Shown: positions 1-9,438 of the stretch, in pieces
Layout of the letters: every line of letters begins with the position of its first letter
Numbering within the stretch: the first letter of the stretch is position 1
NCBI RefSeq assembly: GCF_039543225.1
Contig: NZ_BAABJI010000001.1
Coordinates: 895,193-959,192, forward strand
DNA from: Mucilaginibacter defluvii
Lineage (GTDB): Bacteria > Bacteroidota > Bacteroidia > Sphingobacteriales > Sphingobacteriaceae
DNA length: 64,000 nt
Direction of reading: 5' to 3'
Notes under the pieces: generated by a model
Seen by the model: the letters and a program-made list of their open reading frames with translations, nothing else
Told to the model about the DNA's origin: nothing
Databases searched by the model: none
Position numbers and translations under genes: made by a program

Positions 1-1619
1 AGAACGGCTGCGGCAAGCTGAATGATATTAATGAGCGTGCGCTGAGCGAGATCAAAAATATGGGTTTTACACACGTTTGGTACACGGGCGTTATTGAACA
101 TGCCACCATGACGGATTACTCCGCCCATGGCATAGCGCCCGATGATCCGGATGTGGTAAAGGGTAGGGCAGGGTCGCCGTACGCCATTAAGGACTATTAT
201 GACATCGATCCTGATCTGGCGATTAATGTGCCTAAGCGAGTGCAGGAGTTTGAGGCATTGATCAATCGCACCCACGAGGCCGGTTTAAAGGTAATTATGG
301 ATTTTGTGCCTAACCATGTGGCCCGTACCTATTATTCGGATATAAAGCCCGCCGGCGTACGAGATTTTGGCGAGGATGATGATGATACGGTAGCCTTTTC
401 GCCCGTTAATGATTTTTATTATATACCCGGTCAGCCGTTGGTAATACCGGGTGGTTACAACCCCGGTGGCGATCAATTTACCAGCCCGTTAAAAGATGGG
501 CGGTTTGATGAAAACCCGGCCAAAGCCACCGGCGATAATGTTTTTAATGCCTGGCCATCCATCAACAACTGGTTTGAAACCATTAAGCTGAATTACGGGG
601 TTGATTACGTTGCCGGATATCAAACCCATTTTAACCCCGTACCGCCGCTGTGGCATAAAATGCTGCACATCCTGTCGTACTGGGCTGATAAGGGGATCGA
701 TGGTTTCCGTTGCGATATGGTGGAGTATGTGCCCTTTGAGTTTTGGGGCTGGCTGATAACGGAAATGAAACAGTGTTACCCCAACGTGATCTTTATCGGC
801 GAGGCATATAACGCGCAGGAGTATCACAATTACTTGTTTAATGGCCGGTTTGATTATTTGTATGATAAGGTAGGTTTATACGATGCCGTAAAGCGCCTTA
901 CCCGTAACGAGTGGAATGCATCCACGTGGGACATAAACGCCGTTTGGAACCACCATACCCGCGGTTTTGACGAACGTATGCTGCGCTTTATGGAAAACCA
1001 TGATGAGGAACGCGTAGCCTCGGCGCCCTTTGCAGGTGATGCCTGGCTGGCCCTGCCGGGTATGATCGTGAGCGCTACGCTATCAACCGGGCCGGTGATG
1101 ATCTACTTCGGACAGGAGGTAGGGGAGCCCGCGCATGGTGCATCCGGCTTTAGCGCTGATGACGGCCGCACCACCATATTTGATTACTGGGCCGTGCCCG
1201 AGCATCAAAAGTGGGTAAACAACCAGGCTTACGATGGTGCGCAATTGCACGAAAGCCAGGTAAGGTTACGCGAATTTTACAGCAAATTGCTTAATGCGGT
1301 ACGCAATAACGAAGCCCTGCGCGAGGGAGAATTCTACGAGCTGATGATGGCCAATGAGCATCAGCCAGGCTTTAATAATCGCTTGTATATTTACATGCGC
1401 TATACGGCCAACGCTCGGGTGCTGGTGGTAGTAAACTTTAACCGCCATGCAGTAGATATTACGATAAAGTTGCCAGACGATCTTATAGCAAGGCTTGGCA
1501 TTAACGATATAGTTAAATTTACTGATCTGCTTTCAGAGAAGGCGTTTCAAACGGATAACATTCATAACGGCTTGCAATTGAATATCGCGGCTGCAAGCGG
1601 ATATTTGCTGGCTTTCTAA
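1..1619 (+). CDS. GH13 alpha-amylase family protein, 5' end outside window
   Basis: The reading frame is open from base 3 to a stop at 1617-1619, so the gene starts before the window. The ATG at 60 is internal, because conserved-looking GH13 sequence precedes it. It hydrolyses alpha-1,4-glucans. The four GH13 regions are visible: DFVPNH (300-317), GFRCDM with the likely nucleophile Asp at 714-716, GEAY with the acid/base Glu at 801-803, and ENHDEE with the third catalytic Asp at 1002-1004. A C-terminal beta domain follows. The location (periplasm or cytoplasm) cannot be judged without the N-terminus. Nearby GH31 and branching-enzyme genes fit a role in glucan turnover. The 3' end overlaps the convergent gene by 4 nt. 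Confidence 0.93.
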   Translation, partial: NGCGKLNDINERALSEIKNMGFTHVWYTGVIEHATMTDYSAHGIAPDDPDVVKGRAGSPYAIKDYYDIDPDLAINVPKRVQEFEALINRTHEAGLKVIMDFVPNHVARTYYSDIKPAGVRDFGEDDDDTVAFSPVNDFYYIPGQPLVIPGGYNPGGDQFTSPLKDGRFDENPAKATGDNVFNAWPSINNWFETIKLNYGVDYVAGYQTHFNPVPPLWHKMLHILSYWADKGIDGFRCDMVEYVPFEFWGWLITEMKQCYPNVIFIGEAYNAQEYHNYLFNGRFDYLYDKVGLYDAVKRLTRNEWNASTWDINAVWNHHTRGFDERMLRFMENHDEERVASAPFAGDAWLALPGMIVSATLSTGPVMIYFGQEVGEPAHGASGFSADDGRTTIFDYWAVPEHQKWVNNQAYDGAQLHESQVRLREFYSKLLNAVRNNEALREGEFYELMMANEHQPGFNNRLYIYMRYTANARVLVVVNFNRHAVDITIKLPDDLIARLGINDIVKFTDLLSEKAFQTDNIHNGLQLNIAAASGYLLAF

Positions 1620-2206
1620 AACTGATTTATGTAAGGTTCTTTCTTTATCAACTCTACCAAAGTTTTTAACGGCGAACGCATATTGTGTTTGTAATGCGTG
1701 TTAGCCCGGTTATGTGACGACTTCTTATAGATATATGGCTCATAAATAGCTTGCATATATTCTCGATCGTCTGTTTTAAATAAAAATACATGATCGCAAT
1801 AATGCGAGCTTTTTACTACAATTTCAAACTCTTCATTTATACCGTTTTTTTCAAATTCGGGTGCCGGTATTGAGTCGGTAATTATTGTTTTAAACCTTGC
1901 TTTTGTAAAATCCAATAACTTAGTTCTCATGGGTTGCCGCTCGTGGTCTTTGCATTCATCAAACCGTTGTACCCAGCTTTTGCCATTTTGCTGCCACATC
2001 AGGTATCGTATCTTTTCAACTTCGCATGGCATAAGCGGATCCTGAATACGTGGCTTTGAGCCAACGCAATATTTATAGTAAACCACGGTGGTATTTATTC
2101 CGGCTTCTTTTAATTCGGCAATCTTAGCGTTTAGCTTATTATTAGTTTGTGTAAGCCCGATTTTACACATAAGTAGTGTTAATAATAAGGTTAGTATAGG
2201 TTTCAT
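1616..2206 (-). CDS. Secreted hypothetical protein
   Basis: A 196-residue protein beginning with a clear signal peptide (MKPILTLLLTLLMCKIGLTQ), so it is probably periplasmic or outer-membrane associated. I do not recognise a family. The mature part is rich in Lys, Tyr and His and has four or five Cys residues that could form disulfides. It is AT-richer than the flanking glycosidases and is transcribed towards the amylase, sharing 4 nt with its stop. The ATG at 2204-2206 is the only reasonable start. Confidence 0.7.
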   Translation of the reverse strand: MKPILTLLLTLLMCKIGLTQTNNKLNAKIAELKEAGINTTVVYYKYCVGSKPRIQDPLMPCEVEKIRYLMWQQNGKSWVQRFDECKDHERQPMRTKLLDFTKARFKTIITDSIPAPEFEKNGINEEFEIVVKSSHYCDHVFLFKTDDREYMQAIYEPYIYKKSSHNRANTHYKHNMRSPLKTLVELIKKEPYINQF

Positions 2207-2402
2207 GGGCTTGTAAAATTAGAATTAAAGTTACCGCTTTGCCCTTGCAAAACATAGCGGTAATAATATCTTAAAACTACTTTAACTGTAAGCAAAAAAT
2301 TTTAATTGGTATATGCAAAAGTTCCGGCGTAATGGTTTAAAACATTATATTGCGTTTAAGTTATGCAATGCGCATTTTTGTAGCACTTACTGATTAATTT
2401 AA

Positions 2403-4859
2403 ATGGAAGATAACACACTTAACCCAAAAGAGCTGCTCAACGAGTTTGTTGAAGAAGAAGAAGGGTTCAGGCACTTAAATAATCCGGCCGATGGTATTAA
2501 GCCCATCACCAAAAAATATCTTGGCGTACCTACGCACGGCGTTGGTTCGGGCAGTAAATATTACTTTACCGATGGCGATGCCAAGGTGGAGCTGATTGTG
2601 GTTAACGAGGAGATTATGCGCGTGAGGCTCGCTCCGCACGGTGTTTTCCTGGAGGATTTCTCGTACGCGGTACCTAAGCTCAAGCCTAAAAATATACCGG
2701 TACAGTTTACCGAGGATGATAAGGAATTCCGGGTATCAACCGCCAAGGTGAACTGCCATATCCGCAAGGCCGATTTTTTTATCTCTTTCTCTGACCAGAA
2801 TAACGTAGTTACCAGCAGCGATGCCAAGGCCATGCACTGGGAGGAGAACACCCAGTTTGGGGGTTACTACGTGTTCAGCACCAAGGAGTGCCACCCCGAC
2901 GAAAACTTCTTCGGCCTGGGAGATAAGCCGACCGAGCTTAACCTGCGTGGCAAGCGCCTGGTGAACTGGAATACCGATGCCTACTCCTTCGCCTGGAACC
3001 AGGACCCGCTGTACCGCAGCATACCGTTTTATATCAGCGTAAATGAAGGCATCGCACATGGTATCTTCTTTGACAATACTTTTAAGGCGCATTTCGACTT
3101 TGGCGGCGAGGATAAAACCAAAACCAGTTTTTGGGCCGACGGGGGCGAAATGCAATACTACTACATCCACGGTCCGCACATGATGGATGTGGTAAAAAGC
3201 TACCACCTGCTTACGGGTACCCATCCTATGCCCCCGCTGTGGGCGCTGGGCTATCACCAATGCCGCTGGAGCTATTATCCCGAAGCCAAATTCCGCGCGG
3301 TAGCCAAAGGTTTCCGCGAGCATAAGATCCCTTGCGATGCCATCTATCTGGATATAGATTATATGGACGGTTACCGCTGCTTTACCTGGAACCGCCGCTA
3401 CTTCCCCGATCCTAAAAAGATGATTGCCGACGCAGCCGAAATGGGCTTTAAAACGGTGGTAATTGTTGACCCTGGTATCCGTGTGGATGATAACTACCCG
3501 GTATTTAAAGAGGGTAAAGAGAAGAAATATTTTTGTCGCCGCAGCGATGATTATTATATGGAAGGCCACGTATGGCCAGGCCGCTGCCAGTTTCCTGACT
3601 TTACCAACCCCGAAGTACGCGAGTGGTGGGGTAGTTTGTTTGACGAACTGATTGAATACGGCGTAGCCGGTGTTTGGAACGATATGAACGAGCCTGCCGT
3701 TTTCGGTTCGGGCACCTTCCCGGCCGATGTAAGGCACGATTACGATGGCTATCGCGGTTCGCACCGCAAGGCGCACAACGTATATGGTATGCAAATGGTG
3801 CGTGCCACTTATGAGGGAATGCGCAAAATATTGAAGAACAAACGCCCGTTCACCATAACCCGCGCGGGCTACTCTGGCTTGCAACGTTACGCCTCGGTTT
3901 GGACGGGTGATAACGTGGCCTCGTGGGAGCATTTAAGGCTGGGCAATATACAATGCCAGCGCCTGTCTATGTCGGGCATACCATTTTGCGGTACTGATAT
4001 TGGCGGCTTTAGCGGCGAGCCTGACGGCGAGCTGTTTACCCGCTGGATACAATTGGGGTCGTTCTCGCCCTTTATGCGCGCGCATTCCGCCGGTGATACC
4101 AAGGAGCGTGAGCCATGGAGCTTTGGCGAGCCGTTCACGGCCATCAACCGTAATTTTATTGAATTAAGATACCGCTTGCTGCCGTACATGTACTCCGCAT
4201 TTTGGGAGCATCACCGTTATGGTTTCCCTATACTGCGCCCGGTAGTAATGCAGGAGCAGGATGTGCTGAAGAATCACTTCCGCCAGGATGAATTTACCTA
4301 TGGCGATAAGATACTGGTTTGCCCGGTGTTGGAGCCCGGTCAAAAAAGCCGTAAGGTATATCTTCCAAAAGGTAAATGGTACAATTTCTGGACAAACGAG
4401 GTGATCACCGGCGGCGAAGAGGTTGAAGTGCCTACCCCGCTCGAAACCATCCCGATATTTGTTAAGGCTGGTTCGGTGATACCCGAATACCCGGTGATGC
4501 AGTACGTAGGTGAAAAACCAATAGAGGAAGTAAAGCTGAACGTTTACTACAGCGATTACGAAGCCAACTCGTTCTTCTTTGAGGATCACGGTGAATCATT
4601 CGCGTACGAGCAGGATATTTACTCCGAGAAGAAGTTTGTAGTAAACGGCGAAGAAAGCTCGCTAACCCTTAACCAAAGCATGGAAGGCTTGTATACGCCG
4701 CGTTATGATGGTTATCATTTCCGCGTGATCGGATTACCATTTACACCGACAAGCATCACCATTGATGGTAAGGACATAACAGATTTTAGCATCAGCGATG
4801 AAAAAGTGCTGGAATTTAAATACACCAAAACTTTCCATACTTTACAAATAAGTAAATAA
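2403..4859 (+). CDS. GH31 alpha-glucosidase
   Basis: An 818-residue GH31 enzyme that releases glucose (or related sugars) from alpha-linked oligosaccharides. The catalytic nucleophile is Asp427 in WNDMNEP and the acid/base is Asp503 in WTGDN. The N-terminal beta-sandwich (about 30-260), the (beta/alpha)8 barrel (about 270-640) and C-terminal beta domains match the usual layout and length. No signal peptide is visible (the start is acidic, MEDNTLNPKE), so it is probably cytoplasmic and acts on imported maltodextrin. It is followed directly by a strong intrinsic terminator. Exact substrate is not determinable from sequence; alpha-1,4-glucosidase is the most likely given the neighbours. Confidence 0.93.
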   Translation: MEDNTLNPKELLNEFVEEEEGFRHLNNPADGIKPITKKYLGVPTHGVGSGSKYYFTDGDAKVELIVVNEEIMRVRLAPHGVFLEDFSYAVPKLKPKNIPVQFTEDDKEFRVSTAKVNCHIRKADFFISFSDQNNVVTSSDAKAMHWEENTQFGGYYVFSTKECHPDENFFGLGDKPTELNLRGKRLVNWNTDAYSFAWNQDPLYRSIPFYISVNEGIAHGIFFDNTFKAHFDFGGEDKTKTSFWADGGEMQYYYIHGPHMMDVVKSYHLLTGTHPMPPLWALGYHQCRWSYYPEAKFRAVAKGFREHKIPCDAIYLDIDYMDGYRCFTWNRRYFPDPKKMIADAAEMGFKTVVIVDPGIRVDDNYPVFKEGKEKKYFCRRSDDYYMEGHVWPGRCQFPDFTNPEVREWWGSLFDELIEYGVAGVWNDMNEPAVFGSGTFPADVRHDYDGYRGSHRKAHNVYGMQMVRATYEGMRKILKNKRPFTITRAGYSGLQRYASVWTGDNVASWEHLRLGNIQCQRLSMSGIPFCGTDIGGFSGEPDGELFTRWIQLGSFSPFMRAHSAGDTKEREPWSFGEPFTAINRNFIELRYRLLPYMYSAFWEHHRYGFPILRPVVMQEQDVLKNHFRQDEFTYGDKILVCPVLEPGQKSRKVYLPKGKWYNFWTNEVITGGEEVEVPTPLETIPIFVKAGSVIPEYPVMQYVGEKPIEEVKLNVYYSDYEANSFFFEDHGESFAYEQDIYSEKKFVVNGEESSLTLNQSMEGLYTPRYDGYHFRVIGLPFTPTSITIDGKDITDFSISDEKVLEFKYTKTFHTLQISK

Positions 4860-4874
4860 TACAGTCAGACGATT

Positions 4875-4903
4875 AAAAATGGCCGGTAATACCGGCCATT
4901 TTT
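4875..4903 (+). terminator. Intrinsic terminator after GH31 gene
   Basis: A 13-bp perfect stem (4875-4887 with 4891-4903) around an AAT loop. The GC core is GGCCGGT/ACCGGCC and the stem ends in five T. It lies 15 nt past the alpha-glucosidase stop. Confidence 0.9.
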
Positions 4904-5034
4904 AATTTAATACAACATGTTTTATACCGCAGGTAAATAAGTAATTCAAGTGTATAATTAGCCTTTTAAAACTTTATGGCATAATATTAGTTGAATGTAT
5001 TGTTAAATATTTTATCACAAAAAATATATACGCT

Positions 5035-5937
5035 ATGAAATTATCATTAACAACAATACCTGTGCTGCTGCTTGCCGCAGTAATTGGCCAGGGTTGTGTA
5101 AGCAGCAAAAAATACAAACAGCTGCAAACAGATTATAACCGCCTGGATAGCAATACCAAATCTATGCGGATGAAATACCTCACTACCGAGCGAAATTTAG
5201 CGGTAGCCACTAACAAGGTTGAAAACCTTACAGACCAGATTGCTACCGAACGCGCTAACAACAAACAGCTGCAGGCCGCGCTCGACAAATGTTTAACCTC
5301 AAGCGGACAGGGTAACCTGAACATCTCCAAACTGGTTGACGAAATCAACGCCTCAAACCGCTACATACAACAATTGGTTAATGCCAAAAACAAAAGCGAT
5401 TCGCTTAACATGGTGCTTACCAACAACCTTACCCGCTCGTTAAACCAGCAGGAAATGAAGGATGTTAATGTGCAGGTGCTAAAGGGTGTTGTATACATCT
5501 CACTGGCTGATAATATGCTGTATAAATCAGGCAGCTACGAAATATCTGACAAGGCAGGAGAGACGCTAAGCAAGATTGCCAAGATCATTAAGGATTACAA
5601 CAATTACGATGTGCTGATCGAAGGTAATACGGATAATGTGCCTATCGCGCAGAAGAACATACGTAGCAACTGGGATCTGAGCGCTTTACGTGCATCATCA
5701 GTAGTTCAGGCGTTGCAAAACAATTACGCGGTTGATCCTAAGCGCTTAACCGCCGGTGGCCGTGGCCAGTATAACCCGATTGCTGATAACAGCACCGAGG
5801 CGGGTAAAGCCAAAAATCGTCGTACGCAGATCATCATCACACCAAAACTGGATCAGTTTATGGATTTGATAGGTAAAGCGCCTGATCAGCAAGGCCAGCA
5901 GGGCACCACGCAACCGGCTACTACGCCACAGCAATAA
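5035..5937 (+). CDS. OmpA-family lipoprotein
   Basis: A 300-residue outer-membrane protein with a lipoprotein-like signal (Cys21 after VIGQG). A coiled-coil-like region covers about residues 25-115 and a C-terminal OmpA/MotB peptidoglycan-binding domain covers about 160-280. The OmpA domain shows the expected LIEGNTDNVP and RASSVVQAL motifs and the NRRTQI end. The last 20 residues are Gln/Thr-rich and probably disordered. The role is anchoring the outer membrane to peptidoglycan. The gene stands alone between two strong terminators, so it is probably monocistronic. The -2/-3 residues before the Cys (G-Q-G) make the lipobox imperfect, so lipidation is inferred. Confidence 0.88.
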   Translation: MKLSLTTIPVLLLAAVIGQGCVSSKKYKQLQTDYNRLDSNTKSMRMKYLTTERNLAVATNKVENLTDQIATERANNKQLQAALDKCLTSSGQGNLNISKLVDEINASNRYIQQLVNAKNKSDSLNMVLTNNLTRSLNQQEMKDVNVQVLKGVVYISLADNMLYKSGSYEISDKAGETLSKIAKIIKDYNNYDVLIEGNTDNVPIAQKNIRSNWDLSALRASSVVQALQNNYAVDPKRLTAGGRGQYNPIADNSTEAGKAKNRRTQIIITPKLDQFMDLIGKAPDQQGQQGTTQPATTPQQ

Positions 5938-5954
5938 TTAATTAAAACGCTTAT

Positions 5955-5994
5955 AAAAAAGGAGTTATCCGCACAAACGGATAACTCCTTTTTT
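5955..5994 (+). terminator. Intrinsic terminator after OmpA gene
   Basis: A 17-bp perfect stem (5955-5971 with 5978-5994), loop CACAAA, GC-rich centre, ending in a T run. It would work in both directions but no minus-strand gene faces it. Confidence 0.92.
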
Positions 5995-6054
5995 ATTTTA
6001 TGCGGATAGCTGTTCGCGCTAAAACAAAGGTGTTTTAAGTATGTTCAATTATGA

Positions 6055-6062
6055 TATATTTG
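6055..6062 (+). promoter_or_regulatory. Candidate -7 box of glgB
   Basis: TATATTTG matches the Bacteroidota -7 consensus TAnnTTTG exactly and lies 57 nt before the glgB ATG. No clear TTG -33 box was seen at the right distance, so this is a partial match. Confidence 0.45.
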
Positions 6063-6119
6063 AGTATCGATCATCCTATCTCCACAAGGGGAACAATCGC
6101 CTGAAAAAGGCATTTTACT

Positions 6120-8216
6120 ATGGCAAAACAAACCAAGAAAACCGAATCAGAAATAACCGACGTTACTACCCAAAAAGTTAAAAAAGCTACCAGGGCAAGT
6201 GCCAAACCGGTACCGGCAAAAGGTAGCGAAACTACAGCTTCAACTACACCGGAGGCGGATAGCATTGTTAATGTAGAACAACAAGCCCCTGTTGCCGCCC
6301 ATGCTTTTAAAGCAGTGGAGCCTTACAGCCGTTTTACCGACTTTGATGTATCGCTGTTTAAGGCGGGCAAGCATTATAAGTTGTACGAAAAATTTGGCTC
6401 GCACGTAATTGAACATCAAGGCGTGGTGGGTACGTACTTCGCGGTTTGGGCGCCCAACGCGCAATATGTTTCGGTAATGGGCAATTTTAACGGCTGGAAC
6501 CGCGGGTCGCACCAGTTGTTGGTCCGTTGGGATAGCTCCGGTATTTGGGAAGGTTTTATCCCCAACGTTGGTGTGGGCGAAACCTACAAATATTTTATCA
6601 AGTCGTCTTCAGGTGAAGAGCTTGAAAAAAGCGATCCTTTCGCGTTGCGCTGGGAATTGCCCCCGCATACAGCATCTATAGTGGCTGATACGTATTACGA
6701 GTGGACAGACAAGCAATGGATGAGCAACCGGCATGAGCATAACGCATTGGATAAACCTTACTCGGTTTATGAGATGCACGTAGGCTCCTGGGCGCGTAAC
6801 CCGGAAAGTCCGGATGAATTTTTAAGCTACACGCAGTTAGGTGATAAACTGGTGCCTTACCTAAAGGAAATGGGCTTTACCCATGTGGAGTTTATGCCGA
6901 TAATGGAGCACCCCTACTATCCAAGCTGGGGTTACCAGGTAAGCGGCTTTTTTGCAGCCTCATCCCGCTACGGTACTCCGCAGCAGTTAATGGAGCTGAT
7001 TGAGCGCCTGCACAATGCCGGTATAGGTGTGATACTGGATTGGGTACCATCGCATTTCCCCGGAGATGCACACGCGCTTTACCGCTTTGATGGCTCGCAT
7101 TTATATGAGCATGCTGATACCCGCAAAGGTTATCATCCCGACTGGAAATCATACATATTTAACTACGGCCGTAACGAGGTAAAGGCTTTCCTGATCAGTA
7201 ACGCTTTATTTTGGCTTGACCGTTACCATGCCGATGGTATACGCGTTGACGCCGTTGCATCCATGCTATATCTTGATTATTCGCGTAATCATGGCGAGTG
7301 GGAGCCTAACGTTTACGGCGGTAATGAAAACCTTGAAGCTATATCGTTCCTGAAAGAGTTTAACGAGGCGGTGTATGCTCATTTTCCGGATGTGCAAACC
7401 ATAGCCGAAGAGTCTACATCATTTACAGGCGTAAGCCGACCAACTTTCGCGGGTGGTTTAGGTTTCGGCATGAAATGGATGATGGGCTGGATGCACGATA
7501 CGCTGAAATATTTTGCCAATAACCCGGTATACCGAAAGTATCATCACGGGCAAATAACTTTTAGCACCATTTACGCTTTTACCGAGAATTTTATGCTGCC
7601 TTTCTCGCACGATGAGGTGGTATACGGCAAACAATCCATGCTCAATAAAATGCCAGGCGATGAGTGGCAAAAGTTTGCGAACCTGCGCCTGCTGTACAGC
7701 TACATGTTTAGCCATCCGGGTACCAAGTTGTTGTTTATGGGTAGTGAGTTTGGCCAAGGGAGCGAATGGAATTACCAATACTCGCTGGATTGGCATGTGT
7801 TGCAGTACGATTGCCACCAGGGCATAAAAGAAACGGTTAAGGCGCTTAACCATATTTACCGCAGCGAACCCGCGCTTTACGAAAAAGCATTTGACTGGAG
7901 CGGCTTTGAATGGGTTGACGGCGGCAATGCTAACGATTCGGTGTTGGTGTACGCCCGCAAAGGGCACAATCCGGCTGACGATATTATTGTAGTATTGAAT
8001 ATGACGCCAGTGGTACGTGAAAATTACCGTGTAGGGCTACCCGCGGCAGGTACCTGGCAGGAGATATTTAATTCTAACGCACGTGAGTACTGGGGTAGTG
8101 GTAATGTAACCAACAACCAGGTGCAAACCGAGGCGGTGGAATGGCATGGCAAACCGCAATCTGCCAGCGTTTCGTTGCCGCCGTTGGGCGCGGTTTACCT
8201 AAAAAGAATATCTTAA
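6120..8216 (+). CDS. glgB: 1,4-alpha-glucan (glycogen) branching enzyme
   Basis: A 698-residue GH13 branching enzyme that makes alpha-1,6 branch points in glycogen in the cytoplasm. A CBM48 domain lies at about 95-190. The catalytic barrel has DWVPSHF (Asp307), GIRVDAV (nucleophile Asp377), AEEST (429-433, acid/base) and SHDEV (Asp498). The first ~65 residues are an extra Lys/Ala/Thr-rich tail with no predicted fold, which classical GlgB lacks. The conserved part starts near 'VEPYSRFTDFD'. The start ATG at 6120 is the first in frame after the -7 box. Next to GH13 and GH31 genes this supports a glycogen metabolism cluster. Confidence 0.93.
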   Translation: MAKQTKKTESEITDVTTQKVKKATRASAKPVPAKGSETTASTTPEADSIVNVEQQAPVAAHAFKAVEPYSRFTDFDVSLFKAGKHYKLYEKFGSHVIEHQGVVGTYFAVWAPNAQYVSVMGNFNGWNRGSHQLLVRWDSSGIWEGFIPNVGVGETYKYFIKSSSGEELEKSDPFALRWELPPHTASIVADTYYEWTDKQWMSNRHEHNALDKPYSVYEMHVGSWARNPESPDEFLSYTQLGDKLVPYLKEMGFTHVEFMPIMEHPYYPSWGYQVSGFFAASSRYGTPQQLMELIERLHNAGIGVILDWVPSHFPGDAHALYRFDGSHLYEHADTRKGYHPDWKSYIFNYGRNEVKAFLISNALFWLDRYHADGIRVDAVASMLYLDYSRNHGEWEPNVYGGNENLEAISFLKEFNEAVYAHFPDVQTIAEESTSFTGVSRPTFAGGLGFGMKWMMGWMHDTLKYFANNPVYRKYHHGQITFSTIYAFTENFMLPFSHDEVVYGKQSMLNKMPGDEWQKFANLRLLYSYMFSHPGTKLLFMGSEFGQGSEWNYQYSLDWHVLQYDCHQGIKETVKALNHIYRSEPALYEKAFDWSGFEWVDGGNANDSVLVYARKGHNPADDIIVVLNMTPVVRENYRVGLPAAGTWQEIFNSNAREYWGSGNVTNNQVQTEAVEWHGKPQSASVSLPPLGAVYLKRIS

Positions 8217-8234
8217 TTATAGCTAAAACGTAAC

Positions 8235-8278
8235 AAAAGCGGGTTTTTACTGTTAAATAGAGTAATTACCTGCTTTTT
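8235..8278 (+). terminator. Terminator-like hairpin between glgB and BLUF gene
   Basis: AAAAGCGGGT (8235-8244) pairs with ACCTGCTTTT (8268-8277), 10 bp with one G-T pair, around a long 23-nt loop, then T-rich sequence. It ends only 5 nt before the BLUF start codon, so the BLUF promoter must lie within or before it, or the two genes are read through. Confidence 0.55.
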
Positions 8279-8282
8279 ATTT

Positions 8283-8699
8283 ATGTTCAATATTATTTAT
8301 CTCAGTACGTCAACCACTTTATTAAACGATTTTGAGTTGGCAGAGATATTGTCCGTCAGCCGGGATAACAATGTAATAAACCAAATTACCGGCATGCTGC
8401 TTTATGCCGACGGCACTTTTATGCAGGTGCTCGAGGGCGATAAAGATGAGGTGATGCGTACCTACCGCCGCATATTGCTTGACGACAGGCACCGTAATGT
8501 GATAGAGCTTGCCGCCGGGCCGCTCAATACACGTAACTTCCCGGAGTGGTCAATGGGCTTCGCCTCGGTAAATGCCGATGTGCTGGAAGAATTTGAGGGC
8601 TACATCAATCCGCAAGGCGAAGCCTTTTTAGATACCGATAAAATGAACGCGGCTATTATTATGCTCAAAGGCTTTGCCGAGAATAACAAGATGAACTGA
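8283..8699 (+). CDS. BLUF-domain blue-light sensor
   Basis: A 138-residue stand-alone BLUF protein, which binds FAD and senses blue light. The key residues are present with the spacing of AppA (Tyr21/Asn45/Gln63): Tyr6, Asn30, Gln48 in FMQVLEG, plus Trp89 in FPEWSMGF. The flavin site should therefore be photoactive. The family core spans residues 2-95; the remaining ~40 residues are a helical tail typical of short BLUF proteins. There is no output domain, so a partner protein must receive the signal. It lies immediately after glgB on the same strand, but functional linkage is inference only. Confidence 0.93.
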   Translation: MFNIIYLSTSTTLLNDFELAEILSVSRDNNVINQITGMLLYADGTFMQVLEGDKDEVMRTYRRILLDDRHRNVIELAAGPLNTRNFPEWSMGFASVNADVLEEFEGYINPQGEAFLDTDKMNAAIIMLKGFAENNKMN

Positions 8700-8707
8700 T
8701 GCTTGTT

Positions 8708-9340
8708 TTACTTCCTGTAATTAATGGTGTATTCTTGTACAGCTAACGTGTCGCCTTGTTTTAAGCTATTTAAATTACTTGTGCTAAACTCATTAAATAC
8801 ATATCCCATAGCCATGGAGTAACTATTGCCGTTGCTGCGGACAATTTTATACTGTAAAATGCTAAGCTTTAAGTTACTGTTATTTCCATAAGCTACTCTT
8901 ACATCTTTTCTGCGTGAAGGGTATCCTGATGTTTGATCAACATGTACAATCTCTGAAGTGTACAACACATACGGATCTACAATATTTTCAAAGCCTATAA
9001 ACAACGGGTATTCGGAGTAAAATAGGTACTGATCTTTTTTTCGTTGTACCGAATACTTAAGATCAAACTTTCCGAAGGTTATCGAATCCTTATTTGTGAA
9101 GGTGATGACATTGGAATTGTAGGGTTTGTTATCATCGTCAAGAGTTTTCCAGTTAGCAAGATATTTCCTTATCGCTACTTTATCTTTAAGTTCGGCACCG
9201 GCATTAATGTATACACGAACATCACCTTTTTTGCTGATACCGCTAAATTTCAATATATGCGGAAAGCTTTCAATATCATCTTTTTTACAGGCTGACAGCG
9301 CAGCCAAGAAGATAAGGATGTATGCGATTCGTATTTTCAT
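8708..9340 (-). CDS. Lipoprotein of unknown function
   Basis: A 210-residue protein with a textbook lipoprotein signal: hydrophobic core then LSAC with Cys18, followed by KKDD, the acidic +2 to +5 context that in Bacteroidota marks surface or outer-membrane lipoproteins. The mature part looks mostly beta. No family was recognised. It ends 8 nt from the BLUF stop (convergent), and no hairpin is evident in between. Confidence 0.75.
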   Translation of the reverse strand: MKIRIAYILIFLAALSACKKDDIESFPHILKFSGISKKGDVRVYINAGAELKDKVAIRKYLANWKTLDDDNKPYNSNVITFTNKDSITFGKFDLKYSVQRKKDQYLFYSEYPLFIGFENIVDPYVLYTSEIVHVDQTSGYPSRRKDVRVAYGNNSNLKLSILQYKIVRSNGNSYSMAMGYVFNEFSTSNLNSLKQGDTLAVQEYTINYRK

Positions 9341-9404
9341 GTGACTGATTTAAGTGCGCGCAAATATAACAGAATTGTTATCACGTCTTAATACGGTGTT
9401 CATT

Positions 9405-9432
9405 TTGCTTAAAGGCCTTTTACGTATTTTTG
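9405..9432 (+). promoter_or_regulatory. Promoter for leaderless phosphodiesterase mRNA
   Basis: TTG (9405-9407), 17 nt spacer, TATTTTTG (9425-9432) fit the Bacteroidota -33/-7 consensus. Transcription should begin about 7 nt after the box, at or next to the ATG at 9439, so the message would be leaderless. The TTG at 9430 is part of the -7 box and cannot be the start codon. Confidence 0.65.
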
Positions 9433-9438
9433 CTACAG

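Noticed and set aside
2736..3932. 398-residue open frame on the minus strand opposite the GH31 gene
   Set aside because: It is a codon-bias shadow of the glucosidase, with no family sequence and an Ile/Val/Arg-skewed composition.
9430..9438. TTG start for the phosphodiesterase
   Set aside because: The TTG is the end of a good -7 box, so transcription cannot begin early enough to include it.
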